Of a DNA stretch of 10,980 bases, positions 1-6,195 are shown piece by piece. The first letter of the stretch is position 1; each line of letters begins with the position of its first letter. Source of the DNA: Bacillota bacterium (lineage in GTDB: Bacteria > Bacillota > Clostridia > Acetivibrionales > DSM-1351); NCBI GenBank assembly GCA_023417285.1, contig JAEZFR010000036.1, positions 1 through 10,980 on the forward strand, in the 5' to 3' direction. The notes below the pieces were generated by a model. It was given only the letters and a program-made list of their open reading frames with translations, ran no database searches and was not told the origin of the DNA. A program made the translations under genes and the position numbers.

Positions 1-267
1 ATCGAAGTGGATTTGGACTTGGATGAGTTGGATGTGACGTCTGCTGAGACGAAAGCGACTTATGCTGAGATTAAGGATTATGTATTGAAGGAGCATGGAC
101 TTAAGGTTTCAAGTTTGTATATTTCACAGGTAAAAAGGAAATGTGGAATTGAGGTTGGAGAAAACTTTAATCTGGCGAAATCGGAATATTCGAAGCAACC
201 GAATTGTACGGAAGAGAAGGAAAAGGCGATAATGGATGCGTTGAAACATTTTGGAATGATTAGCTAA
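1..267 (+). CDS. C-terminal part of an RlmD/RumA-tail-like protein (5' end outside window)
   Basis: The frame is open from base 1 and gives 88 residues before TAA. The segment carries LDVTSAETKATY, then LYISQVKRKCGI and a lysine- and glutamate-rich end. From memory this matches the C-terminal extension found on clostridial proteins annotated as 23S rRNA (uracil-5-)-methyltransferase RumA/RlmD. No catalytic part of the methyltransferase lies in the window, so the enzyme identity cannot be tested here; the same tail could sit on another protein of the element. An ATG in frame at 7 is only an internal methionine, since coding continues to the left edge and no ribosome binding site is visible. 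It probably shares a transcript with the small gene that follows 17 bases later. Confidence 0.5.
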   Translation: MEVDLDLDELDVTSAETKATYAEIKDYVLKEHGLKVSSLYISQVKRKCGIEVGENFNLAKSEYSKQPNCTEEKEKAIMDALKHFGMIS

Positions 268-284
268 GGCTAGAGGTGGAATGG

Positions 285-524
285 ATGGAATATAATTTGT
301 ATTATTACGATTCAGTTCTTGATGCAGTAGTTATGAAAGATAAAGATAATAAGGAACTGGTAATAGAATGTGAAAAAGCAAATGCACAGGTCATATTTGA
401 TGAACCAGAAGATGAAGGCTATCTTGTGAGATTAGCTAGAGAAGAGCCTGCAAATTATATGTCATATGCGTTGAAGCCAGATGGGTTACAGTGGTACATG
501 GATGCGATGAATGTGTTTAATTAA
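285..524 (+). CDS. Small acidic protein of unknown function, 79 aa
   Basis: I chose ATG 285 because the Shine-Dalgarno-like AGAGGTGG at 272-279 sits just upstream of it; the in-frame GTG at 276 lies inside that sequence. The product begins MEYNLYYYDSVLDAV and is rich in Asp and Glu, with no signal peptide or membrane segment. It resembles in style the small DUF6061-like proteins common on clostridial conjugative elements, but I cannot assign it firmly. It follows the preceding stop after 17 bases and is closed by the strong terminator at 531, so it is the last gene of the left-hand transcript. Partner and role are unknown. Confidence 0.65.
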   Translation: MEYNLYYYDSVLDAVVMKDKDNKELVIECEKANAQVIFDEPEDEGYLVRLAREEPANYMSYALKPDGLQWYMDAMNVFN

Positions 525-530
525 TATGAT

Positions 531-574
531 AACAGAGAATGCTTGAAGAAAATTCAAGTGTTCTCTGTTTTTTT
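531..574 (+). terminator. Strong rho-independent terminator
   Basis: AACAGAGAA-TG-CTTGAA (531-547) pairs with TTCAAG-TG-TTCTCTGTT (553-569). The two TG steps form G-U wobbles, so the stem is a continuous 17 bp around a 5-nt GAAAA loop. A T tract follows to 574. It ends the left-hand transcript and insulates the operon that starts at 814. Confidence 0.93.
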
Positions 575-629
575 GTTCGAATTTTAATCATAATATATAT
601 TTTATGGTATTCATACTGCAATAGCGGGC

Positions 630-658
630 TTGTTTTAAGAAATGGAATTAAATATAGT
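630..658 (+). promoter_or_regulatory. Possible upstream promoter, TTGTTT-N17-TATAGT
   Basis: TTGTTT (630-635) and TATAGT (653-658) are separated by 17 nt. The -10 matches five of six consensus bases but the -35 only three. A transcript starting near 665 would carry the nested hairpins at 675-721 in its leader. Random matches are common in DNA this AT-rich, so confidence is low. Confidence 0.3.
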
Positions 659-674
659 ATGAAAATAATTTACA

Positions 675-721
675 ATAATTTGCAAAATAATAGCCAAATA
701 TTTTGCAAATTATTTGGCTAT
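675..721 (+). repeat. Nested, mutually exclusive inverted repeats upstream of the ATPase operon
   Basis: Two perfect inverted repeats overlap. The first pairs 675-689 with 699-713 (15 bp, built on TTTGCAAAATA, 9-nt loop). The second pairs 690-700 (ATAGCCAAATA) with 711-721 (11 bp, 10-nt loop). Bases 699-700 and 711-713 belong to both, so only one hairpin can form at a time. Neither is followed by a proper T tract. This may be an operator for a dimeric repressor, an attenuator-like switch, or a border of the inserted cassette. Confidence 0.75.
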
Positions 722-752
722 ATTAAACATATGGATAATATATAAATATTAT

Positions 753-781
753 TTGACAAATATATGCAATATAATTAAAAT
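753..781 (+). promoter_or_regulatory. Promoter of the four-gene ATPase operon
   Basis: A consensus TTGACA -35 box (753-758) is followed after 17 nt by TAAAAT (776-781), one mismatch from the consensus -10. The expected start near 788 leaves a short leader before the GGAGG at 801-805. The hairpins at 675-721 lie about 30 bp upstream of the -35 box, a suitable place for a regulator. Confidence 0.7.
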
Positions 782-813
782 ATATACATAAATAGTATTT
801 GGAGGTGTTTAAA

Positions 814-1038
814 GTGGCGGAATCAAAACATGATAAATTTCTAAGAATTGCAGAGGCACGTACAAATAAAATAATAGATATGGTTAGATTACTGAGCAAT
901 TGTTCCAATAAAGCTACGTACGATTATGATGAGGCAGATATAAAAAAAATATTTTCTGCTCTTGAGCAAGAGTTAAAAAGTTGCAAAAGCAAGTTTCAAG
1001 ATTCAGGAGATAAAGACAATAAATTTACATTGAGGTGA
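814..1038 (+). CDS. Small helical protein heading the ATPase operon, 74 aa
   Basis: The GTG at 814 is the best start: GGAGG at 801-805 lies 8 nt upstream, while the in-frame TTG 799 and GTG 805 overlap that site. The product starts MAESKHDKFLRIAEARTNKI, continues with MVRLLSNCSNKATYDYDEAD and a charged helix IKKIFSALEQELKSCKSKF. From memory, small proteins with an R-T-N-K-I ... L-x-N-x-S-N-K ... Y-x-Y layout often precede larger genes of restriction or defence loci in Firmicutes; I know no name or function for them. It is predicted to be all-helical and cytoplasmic, without catalytic motifs. The next gene's ribosome binding site overlaps its last codons and stop, so the two are tightly coupled. 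A regulator or accessory subunit is plausible. Confidence 0.8.
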   Translation: MAESKHDKFLRIAEARTNKIIDMVRLLSNCSNKATYDYDEADIKKIFSALEQELKSCKSKFQDSGDKDNKFTLR

Positions 1039-1043
1039 GTAGA

Positions 1044-2954
1044 ATGGATATTACATGGAATTTTCCGAATAATGGATGCGGTCAAAGAAGAGGAGTGTCA
1101 GATGCTGGTATTGAAACATTTACTGGAACAGAAATACAATCTTTGGCGAGAGAAATATGTCAAAATTCTTTAGATGCTACTGCAGAAGGTTCTTCCACAG
1201 AAGTGATAGTAGAGTTTGAACGTTATAAAATTCAATCTAGTGATATACCAGGTTACGAAACATATAAGAATAAATTACATAAAGCATATAATTATTGGTC
1301 AATAAGAGATAGCGAAAAAACAATTGAATATTCAAAAAAAGCAATTAAGGCAATAGAAAATTTAAGTTCCTATGTGCTTCGAATAAGTGATTATAATACT
1401 ACGGGATTGTTAGATCCATATGGGGATAAAGATGATGGCTGGAATGCACTTACAAAAATTGATGGTGGTGCAACTAAGACTGGTGATAAAGCAGGTGCTT
1501 TTGGTATAGGGAAAAATGCCCCTTTTTGTAATTCGGATTATCGCTTGGTGTTTTATAGAACATTAAATGCTGAAAATGAAATTGCTGCTCAAGGAGTATC
1601 AAGATTTATTTCTTTCCCAGAAGATGAAAATGATCCTCTTCGCACTATGACAACTGGATTTGGTTATTATGGCAATACGGATGGCAATTTACCAGTAAAA
1701 AGAATTAATGAGTTAGATAATTTGCAAAACAGAACTAAGGTTGGTACTGATGTGTTTGTTTATGGCTTCAATGCTGCAACAACATGGGAAGATGATGTTG
1801 CGTGTGAGGTTTTAGAAAACTTTCTTCTGGCAATTTACAAGAATAAACTTACAGTGGTTATTAACTCTAGAATAATTAACTCTTCAAATTTACCTACACT
1901 TATGGAACGATACAAAACAAAGGTAAGACAAGCATATTGTTACTATAAAGTATTATCTAATTCAGAATCAAAAATATTCACAAAGGATTTTTACGGACTA
2001 GGAACATTAAAACTTAGTGTACTTGTTGATTTGGATGAAAAATTAAATAGGAAAGTACTAGTTACTCGTACATCAGGAATGAAGTTGTTGACAATTGGTA
2101 ATATATCTAGGTTGATTTCTTTTTCAGGTATTTTGGAAATGCAAGGAAAAGAGTTGAATGAATATTTCAGAGAAATGGAAACTCCGTCACATGATAGGTG
2201 GGTTCCGGGGAGATATGCAAAAAATCCAGTACAAGCAAGAGAATATCATGATGAATTAAAGCAATGGGTTAGAGATATAATTTTAAGCTTGGGAGAATAT
2301 ACAAGTGACGAAGAAATTGAAGTAGAAGGGCTTAGTAGTGTTCTTCAAAAAGAGTCTTCCAAGGCGGTACAGCAAGGTGATAATAAAAAAGAAGATTTAC
2401 ATAATACTATTGGAGAAATTTTAATTCAGCCAAGAGCATCCTCCCTAAATAACCCTAAAGGTTTATTTTATGGTGCTGAAGGTGAAGGTCAATCTAATGG
2501 CAGAGATGCACAGGGAACTGTCGGTCAAGGAAGATTTTCTACTACAAGAAATCTAGGAGGAAATCGTCAAAGATCAAAAATTGACTCACATCGCGGAACT
2601 ATAAATCAGAGTGGACGTGATACTGTTCATGAAATATTTGGAGGTAACACGAATCAGCCTTTAAAGTATGTTCGTATAATAAAAATTGATAAAGACAAAT
2701 TTAGAGCCTCAATTGAAGTACCTAGAGATGTTATTGCGGGGCATATCGAAATAGTTACGGTCGGTGAAAACGGAAAGTCAAATAAATTGCAAGTTAAATC
2801 AGCTATTGGTGTTTCTGGCTGTGAAAATGTAAAATGTAGTTCAATTGGTATTGGCTTTTCAAAGTTACAAGGTAATGAAAAAGTATCAATCGAATTTTGC
2901 TTAGTAGATGCAAGAGATTATGCTATGGAGGTAAATGTATATGAACATAACTAA
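1044..2954 (+). CDS. GHKL (Hsp90/MutL-like) ATPase, core of a putative defence operon
   Basis: ATG 1044 is preferred over GTG 1035 because GAGGTGA (1032-1038) sits 5 nt before it. The 636-aa product shows the GHKL ATP-binding fold. The N box is LAREICQNSLDAT (residues 34-46; Glu37 and Asn41 as general base and Mg ligand). DYNTTGL (116-122) has the adenine-contacting Asp, and GAFGIGKNAPF (151-161) is the glycine-rich lid. An insert of charged helices lies between boxes one and two. Residues of roughly 470-535 form a Gly-, Asn-, Gln- and Arg-rich low-complexity linker, and about 100 mostly beta residues follow. There is no histidine-kinase phosphoacceptor or membrane segment, so a MutL/MORC-like ATP-driven clamp fits better than a sensor kinase; Iyer and Aravind described such ATPases in restriction-like operons. 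The 3' end overlaps the next gene by 14 nt, suggesting translational coupling and complex formation. The ATPase call is firm; the defence role is inferred. Confidence 0.85.
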   Translation: MDITWNFPNNGCGQRRGVSDAGIETFTGTEIQSLAREICQNSLDATAEGSSTEVIVEFERYKIQSSDIPGYETYKNKLHKAYNYWSIRDSEKTIEYSKKAIKAIENLSSYVLRISDYNTTGLLDPYGDKDDGWNALTKIDGGATKTGDKAGAFGIGKNAPFCNSDYRLVFYRTLNAENEIAAQGVSRFISFPEDENDPLRTMTTGFGYYGNTDGNLPVKRINELDNLQNRTKVGTDVFVYGFNAATTWEDDVACEVLENFLLAIYKNKLTVVINSRIINSSNLPTLMERYKTKVRQAYCYYKVLSNSESKIFTKDFYGLGTLKLSVLVDLDEKLNRKVLVTRTSGMKLLTIGNISRLISFSGILEMQGKELNEYFREMETPSHDRWVPGRYAKNPVQAREYHDELKQWVRDIILSLGEYTSDEEIEVEGLSSVLQKESSKAVQQGDNKKEDLHNTIGEILIQPRASSLNNPKGLFYGAEGEGQSNGRDAQGTVGQGRFSTTRNLGGNRQRSKIDSHRGTINQSGRDTVHEIFGGNTNQPLKYVRIIKIDKDKFRASIEVPRDVIAGHIEIVTVGENGKSNKLQVKSAIGVSGCENVKCSSIGIGFSKLQGNEKVSIEFCLVDARDYAMEVNVYEHN

Positions 2955-3822
2955 AAGATTATATACTTACCCTGTATTAAGTGAAGAAAAAGATGATTAT
3001 AAATCGTCTGTTTTTGATGTGAATTTTCAATATAGAATGAATGGGGTTAATAATCTGCTACTTGAATTTGATATTACTTTAGACAACGAAGAACTTCGAA
3101 AATTGATACTTGATGGGAAAGCAGAATATGTAATTCACATTGAATGCACGAATACAGCATTTAGAACAACGCTCCATTCAATAACTGAACAAAGTAATAT
3201 TGATATACCAGTGGGAAGAATTTTTGGAAAACTAGAAGTTATTGCTCTCATAGTTTTAAAAGATAATATCAAACATTTTGTAAATTCAGATTGGAACGAG
3301 GATTATAATGGAATATCTTTTGAATTAGCAAAAGGAAGTATAATTGGCTATAAAAATATGCCAGCATTAGATATCGTTAAGAATTATGAAGAGTTGACAA
3401 GCGCAAGTTCGATTTTTACGATATATAAACGATTGACCACTGAAGAAAAACCAATGGACGTCAATATTGATTCGTCGCTAATTAAAATAGGACTTGGTAC
3501 GCAGGAATATGAAACTTATTCTCGCTTTTGTAAAAAAGCACAGTTTCAACCTATATTAAATTCAATGCTTGTTTTCCCGGCCTTAGTGTATGTATTTGAG
3601 GAGTTAAAACAAGAAACAGGAATAGAAGCAAATCAAGGAAAAGCGTGGTATATTTCACTAGATAAGGCCTATGAAAAAAGAGGAGTAAATTTTATAGATG
3701 AGATAAAAGATGATACAAAAACCTCTGTTCAGTTGGCGCAAGAAGCAATGGAGTTGCCATTAAGCAAAGCATTATCTATGTTCACTGAATTGTTCGAAAA
3801 CATGGAAGAGGAGGATATTTAA
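2941..3822 (+). CDS. Unrecognised 293-aa partner protein of the GHKL ATPase
   Basis: ATG 2941 has GGAGGT (2927-2932) at a normal 8-nt spacing, whereas ATG 2935 lies only 2 nt away, so translation should begin MNITKRLYTYPVL and overlap the ATPase gene by 14 nt. I do not recognise the family by name. The first 150 residues look mostly beta (FQYRMNGVNNLLLEFDITL, AEYVIHIECTNTAFRTTL, GKLEVIALIVL), as in a sandwich or binding domain. The rest is helical: a hydrophobic helix near NSMLVFPALVYVFEEL, a Lys/Glu-rich stretch, and an acidic tail FENMEEEDI. No nuclease, helicase or methylase motif was seen. Codon use and AT content match both neighbours, and the next start follows one base after its stop. 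The likely role is a structural or target-recognition subunit of the same complex. Confidence 0.8.
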   Translation: MNITKRLYTYPVLSEEKDDYKSSVFDVNFQYRMNGVNNLLLEFDITLDNEELRKLILDGKAEYVIHIECTNTAFRTTLHSITEQSNIDIPVGRIFGKLEVIALIVLKDNIKHFVNSDWNEDYNGISFELAKGSIIGYKNMPALDIVKNYEELTSASSIFTIYKRLTTEEKPMDVNIDSSLIKIGLGTQEYETYSRFCKKAQFQPILNSMLVFPALVYVFEELKQETGIEANQGKAWYISLDKAYEKRGVNFIDEIKDDTKTSVQLAQEAMELPLSKALSMFTELFENMEEEDI

Positions 3823-3823
3823 A

Positions 3824-4864
3824 ATGAAATTATACTTTATGAAAAAAGAGGCATTGGGTATCCTTAAAGATAATCTTGATTTAGTGTATAATAAGTATTT
3901 TACCGAAAAAGATAATAAATGGCTTTGGACAGTGTGTGGTGGTGATCCTTTTGTTGAGTATAAAGATGTACCAGACTTTCAACTATCTATGCTTCGATCA
4001 GATATGTCAATAGGTGAAGTTGAATTTAATAATTGTAAGATTTTATATGAAAACCTCTCATTTTTAAATGAGTCACAAGCAAGTGACGAAAGATTGTGGG
4101 CAGGATTGTGTCATTCTGTGTTTTATGATTATGTTCGGAAAAGATGGGATTATGATAGCAAGCAGCCTAAAACTCAGAAAGAAGCTGTTTCGAATATTAA
4201 ATCGCGTTTTTTCTTTTCAGGAGGCACACGTGCAGGACTTTATAGAAATACATTAGCGAAATGTTGGTGGGTTGGCAGAAATACTTTTGATGGGTCTATT
4301 TCAAACCATTTTGAAAAACTTGATATAATAGGAAGTAATGATATTAGTAGTAAGATATCAGATATTTTTTATAGTAATAATTTTTCGTCAAATCCTACAA
4401 TTCTAAATGGAGTTGTAAATGGAATCAAATATTTCAAAGCCGAGGGGGTTCAAATTACCCTAAGAGAGCACATTAGGCCATCACTACAATTGTTAAATGC
4501 TGTGGGGGGTGGCTTGATATTAGACTGTTTAAGCGAAGATGAAATTGCTGAAATAATGATAGAAAATATTTATGCTATTATTCAAGGTGATGAACAAGGT
4601 ATTGTAGCTGCGACTTTAGAGGATGAAGGCTTTGATACAAGCCTAGAAAACATCGATGACATTGATGATAATAATATGTACATTGCATTAGGAAATAGGG
4701 TTATTGTTTTTATTCCGCAAACAAAGGAAACTAAAATAATTAATGCTGACTATCTTGCTGGAACCAATCAAATTCCACCATTAGTAAAAATGCTTTTAGG
4801 TAAATGTGTTGGATATGAGACTGATTTTCAAGGTAAAACATATCAAATTAAAGAAATACGATAG
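3824..4864 (+). CDS. DUF6339-like protein with a C-terminal GreA/GreB-like domain
   Basis: AGAGGAGG (3807-3814) lies 9 nt before ATG 3824, and the gene starts one base after the previous stop. Of the 346 residues, about 1-255 resemble the family known as DUF6339, with LWAGLCHSVFYDYVRKRW (91-108), FFFSGGTRAGLYRN (129-142) and the signature RNTLAKCWWVGR (141-152). The function of that family is unknown to me. Residues 284-346 look like the FKBP-like C-terminal domain of Gre transcript-cleavage factors: IALGNRVIV, then PPLVKMLLGKCVGYETDF and GKTYQIKEI, matching the Gre pattern SPLGRALLGKKVGDEVE ... YEIxEI. The Gre N-terminal coiled coil with its acidic tip is absent, so RNA-cleavage stimulation is not expected. 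In Gre proteins the C-terminal domain docks on RNA polymerase, so a polymerase- or transcription-targeted role is an attractive inference. An acidic linker (DDIDDNN) separates the two parts. DUF6339 was assigned from memory. Confidence 0.75.
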   Translation: MKLYFMKKEALGILKDNLDLVYNKYFTEKDNKWLWTVCGGDPFVEYKDVPDFQLSMLRSDMSIGEVEFNNCKILYENLSFLNESQASDERLWAGLCHSVFYDYVRKRWDYDSKQPKTQKEAVSNIKSRFFFSGGTRAGLYRNTLAKCWWVGRNTFDGSISNHFEKLDIIGSNDISSKISDIFYSNNFSSNPTILNGVVNGIKYFKAEGVQITLREHIRPSLQLLNAVGGGLILDCLSEDEIAEIMIENIYAIIQGDEQGIVAATLEDEGFDTSLENIDDIDDNNMYIALGNRVIVFIPQTKETKIINADYLAGTNQIPPLVKMLLGKCVGYETDFQGKTYQIKEIR

Positions 4865-4942
4865 GCGTTTGTAAACGGCAAGTACTTTCCAGCACCTTTG
4901 CTTATGACACCCGTGGATGATCCGCGGGTTATGTTTAACTAA
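4865..4942 (+). pseudogene. Possible 3' remnant of a displaced gene
   Basis: Directly after the TAG of the preceding gene, and in the same frame, 25 codons read AFVNGKYFPAPLLMTPVDDP and end with a TAA at 4940. The stretch has no start codon or ribosome binding site of its own. Its GC content is 36 of 75 bases (48%), clearly above the AT-rich operon before it. It looks like the tail of a backbone gene whose front was replaced when the cassette inserted. It could also be ordinary non-coding DNA that happens to read well. Confidence 0.3.
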
Positions 4943-4999
4943 AAGGCAGTCCGTCTTCTTAAAATGAGAATTTCCCTTTTGGAATAATTTTTCCAAAGG
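4909..4999 (+). repeat. Two small hairpins downstream of the ATPase operon
   Basis: ACCCGTGGA (4909-4917) pairs with TCCGCGGGT (4921-4929) around TGA with one G-U pair. CCTTTTGGAA (4975-4984) pairs with TTCCAAAGG (4991-4999) with one bulged T. Neither has a T tract, so these are not classic terminators. They could stabilise the 3' end of the operon mRNA ahead of the terminator at 5051. Confidence 0.5.
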
Positions 5000-5050
5000 T
5001 AGTTCTGCTGATTGTTAATGATTTGTAGGATTACTTGTGCATAAAAGTAT

Positions 5051-5092
5051 AGAAAAAAAGCATTAAATCATAAGATTCAATGCTTTTTTTCT
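5051..5092. terminator. Bidirectional intrinsic terminator
   Basis: AGAAAAAAAGCATT (5051-5064) pairs perfectly with AATGCTTTTTTTCT (5079-5092), and AATC (5066-5069) pairs with GATT (5074-5077) inside. The A and T tracts give a usable U-run on both strands. On the + strand it should stop read-through from the ATPase operon; on the - strand it ends the small RNA that starts near 5203. Confidence 0.88.
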
Positions 5093-5203
5093 CCGTGAGA
5101 CACACTCTCCAAGTTTTGTTTTATCACTCAAATGGATCAAAAACAGTTCTTAGCAGGTCTCATTAAGATATAATACTTTTCCGTGAAACATACTGTTTCG
5201 TTG
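5051..5203 (-). ncRNA. Putative small RNA of about 150 nt
   Basis: A perfect consensus promoter on the - strand (5238-5210) is followed about 110 nt later by a strong terminator, with no plausible reading frame between them. The RNA would begin near 5203. Near its 5' end GAAAC and GUUUC form a hairpin (5199-5195 with 5189-5185), followed by ACGGAAAAG. Farther on, UGAGAC (5164-5159 region) can pair with GUCUCA just before ACGGAGAAAA (start near 5095). The two units thus share the pattern GA(A/G)AC ... GU(U/C)UCACGGA, with a compensatory change in the helix. I do not recognise a known RNA family. It lies on the same strand as, and downstream of, the PemK-like gene, and converges on the ATPase operon. 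A regulatory RNA or RNA partner of one of the flanking systems is possible. Confidence 0.6.
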
Positions 5204-5209
5204 ATTAGT

Positions 5210-5238
5210 ATTATACGCTCATTATATGTAGGTGTCAA
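5210..5238 (-). promoter_or_regulatory. Perfect consensus sigma-A promoter of the small RNA
   Basis: Reading the - strand, TTGACA (5238-5233) is separated by exactly 17 nt from TATAAT (5215-5210). Both boxes match the consensus at all positions, the best promoter in the window. The gap between it and the PemK-like stop at 5319 holds only a short CACTA/TAGTG palindrome and nothing else I can call. Confidence 0.88.
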
Positions 5239-5318
5239 TGAATTATTCCCAAATTTGCTTGCTATTCTTAATCTTTATTAGGATTATCAGCTTCACTATT
5301 AGTGGTTTGTGCAGGAGT

Positions 5319-6071
5319 TTACAGCTTGTTGAGCTTTGTGGATAATTTTTCATTTGCAAGTTTTAAATTTTTTACTTGTCCTTGCAGATTTCGAATTTGG
5401 TTTTCATATTTTAAGTTTTCTTTTTTTATTACAGTTGTTTCCTTATATTGAATAGGAAACATTACGGATAATACTTGGTTTTGGATTTCATAAAGAACAT
5501 CAGGATCTATGATTTCAAGTAGTTCTAGAATTCGCCCGCCAGATACAAATTTTGTGTCATCTACTAAAAGTACACCATCTTTTAAGAAACCCTCTGATGT
5601 ACAACTTTGTCTATTATCTTTGGAACTATCTGGATTATGAATAGGGTGGTAGCATTTGGAACGCCAAGACCGTCCAGTAGTCATTGGAACAAATAAGTAT
5701 TTATTATTTTTTTTTCCAATGCAAAGTCCAGGATGAATATAGCCGATTTCCCCTTTATAAGTTTTACCATAATCAATGGTACACACTTGACCAAATTGAA
5801 CCTTTTCAGTGGTACCTTTAGAGGGCATGTGTTTGCTAAAGTGGTTTCTTTTTATCCAATTTGATTCGGCTATAATTATTGATGATGAATCATATGCATT
5901 TAGCTGACGAAATACATTATTGGTATTCTCAAAAAACTGTAAAAGCGCATTTAATACTTTAGGTTTTTCTGTAGCTCTCATTGCTTTATTGGTGTGGTTA
6001 TTGCCTGTATATGCAGATATCTTATCAATGTCTTCAAATTTCATCTTTTCTAAATTAAGTTTGTTATCCAT
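5319..6071 (-). CDS. PemK/MazF-like protein with a C-terminal coiled coil, 250 aa
   Basis: I start at the ATG ending at 6071 because a GGGGGAA ribosome binding site sits 6-7 nt upstream; the earlier in-frame ATG at 6104 overlaps the likely -10 box. Residues 1-90 are helical and without a recognised domain. Residues 91-207 follow the MazF/PemK (SH3-like barrel) plan: VQFGQVCTIDYG, GYIHPGLCIGKKNNKYLFVPM, GFLKDGVLLVDDTKFVSGGRILEL and a final helix. Residues 210-250 form a Lys/Glu/Asn-rich coiled coil (KKENLKYENQIRNLQGQVKN). MazF-family toxins are ribosome-independent mRNA endoribonucleases, but typical ones are about 110 aa and have a small antitoxin upstream. Here the protein is twice as long and no MazE-like gene is adjacent, so it may be a defence effector or a non-catalytic relative. 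The same-strand HEPN gene lies 124 bases upstream. Confidence 0.7.
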   Translation of the reverse strand: MDNKLNLEKMKFEDIDKISAYTGNNHTNKAMRATEKPKVLNALLQFFENTNNVFRQLNAYDSSSIIIAESNWIKRNHFSKHMPSKGTTEKVQFGQVCTIDYGKTYKGEIGYIHPGLCIGKKNNKYLFVPMTTGRSWRSKCYHPIHNPDSSKDNRQSCTSEGFLKDGVLLVDDTKFVSGGRILELLEIIDPDVLYEIQNQVLSVMFPIQYKETTVIKKENLKYENQIRNLQGQVKNLKLANEKLSTKLNKL

Positions 6072-6102
6072 TGTTATTCCCCCATCCCAGTACTTAAACA
6101 AC

Positions 6103-6131
6103 ATTATAACTTATTATTTCTCTATATTCTA
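6103..6131 (-). promoter_or_regulatory. Candidate promoter of the PemK-like gene
   Basis: A perfect TATAAT on the - strand (6108-6103) would start transcription about 25 nt before the chosen ATG at 6071. The hexamer at the -35 distance (TAGAAT, 6131-6126) matches poorly. A 13-nt palindrome GTTGCA-A-TGCAAC (6173-6185) lies farther upstream, next to the stop of the HEPN gene, and could be an operator or weak hairpin. Confidence 0.4.
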
Positions 6132-6195
6132 TAGGATATGATATAAAACGAGATAATATTTTGGGTCGAATCGTTGCAATGCAACTTTTTAATAA

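Noticed and set aside
539..745. Open + strand frame of 68 codons
   Set aside because: It starts inside the terminator stem and runs through AT-rich control DNA and the nested hairpins; it has no ribosome binding site and reads as low-complexity hydrophobic sequence.
753..775. TATAAT at 770-775 as the -10 box of the TTGACA at 753
   Set aside because: The spacer would be only 11 nt; TAAAAT at 776-781 gives the normal 17 nt.
723..908. Open - strand frame of 61 codons
   Set aside because: It is antisense to the operon promoter and to the first operon gene, and has no convincing start signal.
4909..4929. GC-rich hairpin considered as the terminator of the ATPase operon
   Set aside because: The stem is only 9 bp and no T tract follows; the hairpin at 5051-5092 is a far better terminator.
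4796..4996. Open - strand frame of 66 codons downstream of the small-RNA terminator
   Set aside because: It overlaps the end of the DUF6339-like gene in antisense, has no good ribosome binding site, and lies beyond a strong terminator.
5319..6071. Classical MazEF toxin-antitoxin pair
   Set aside because: No small MazE-like gene lies next to it, and the protein is twice the normal toxin length with extra N- and C-terminal regions.
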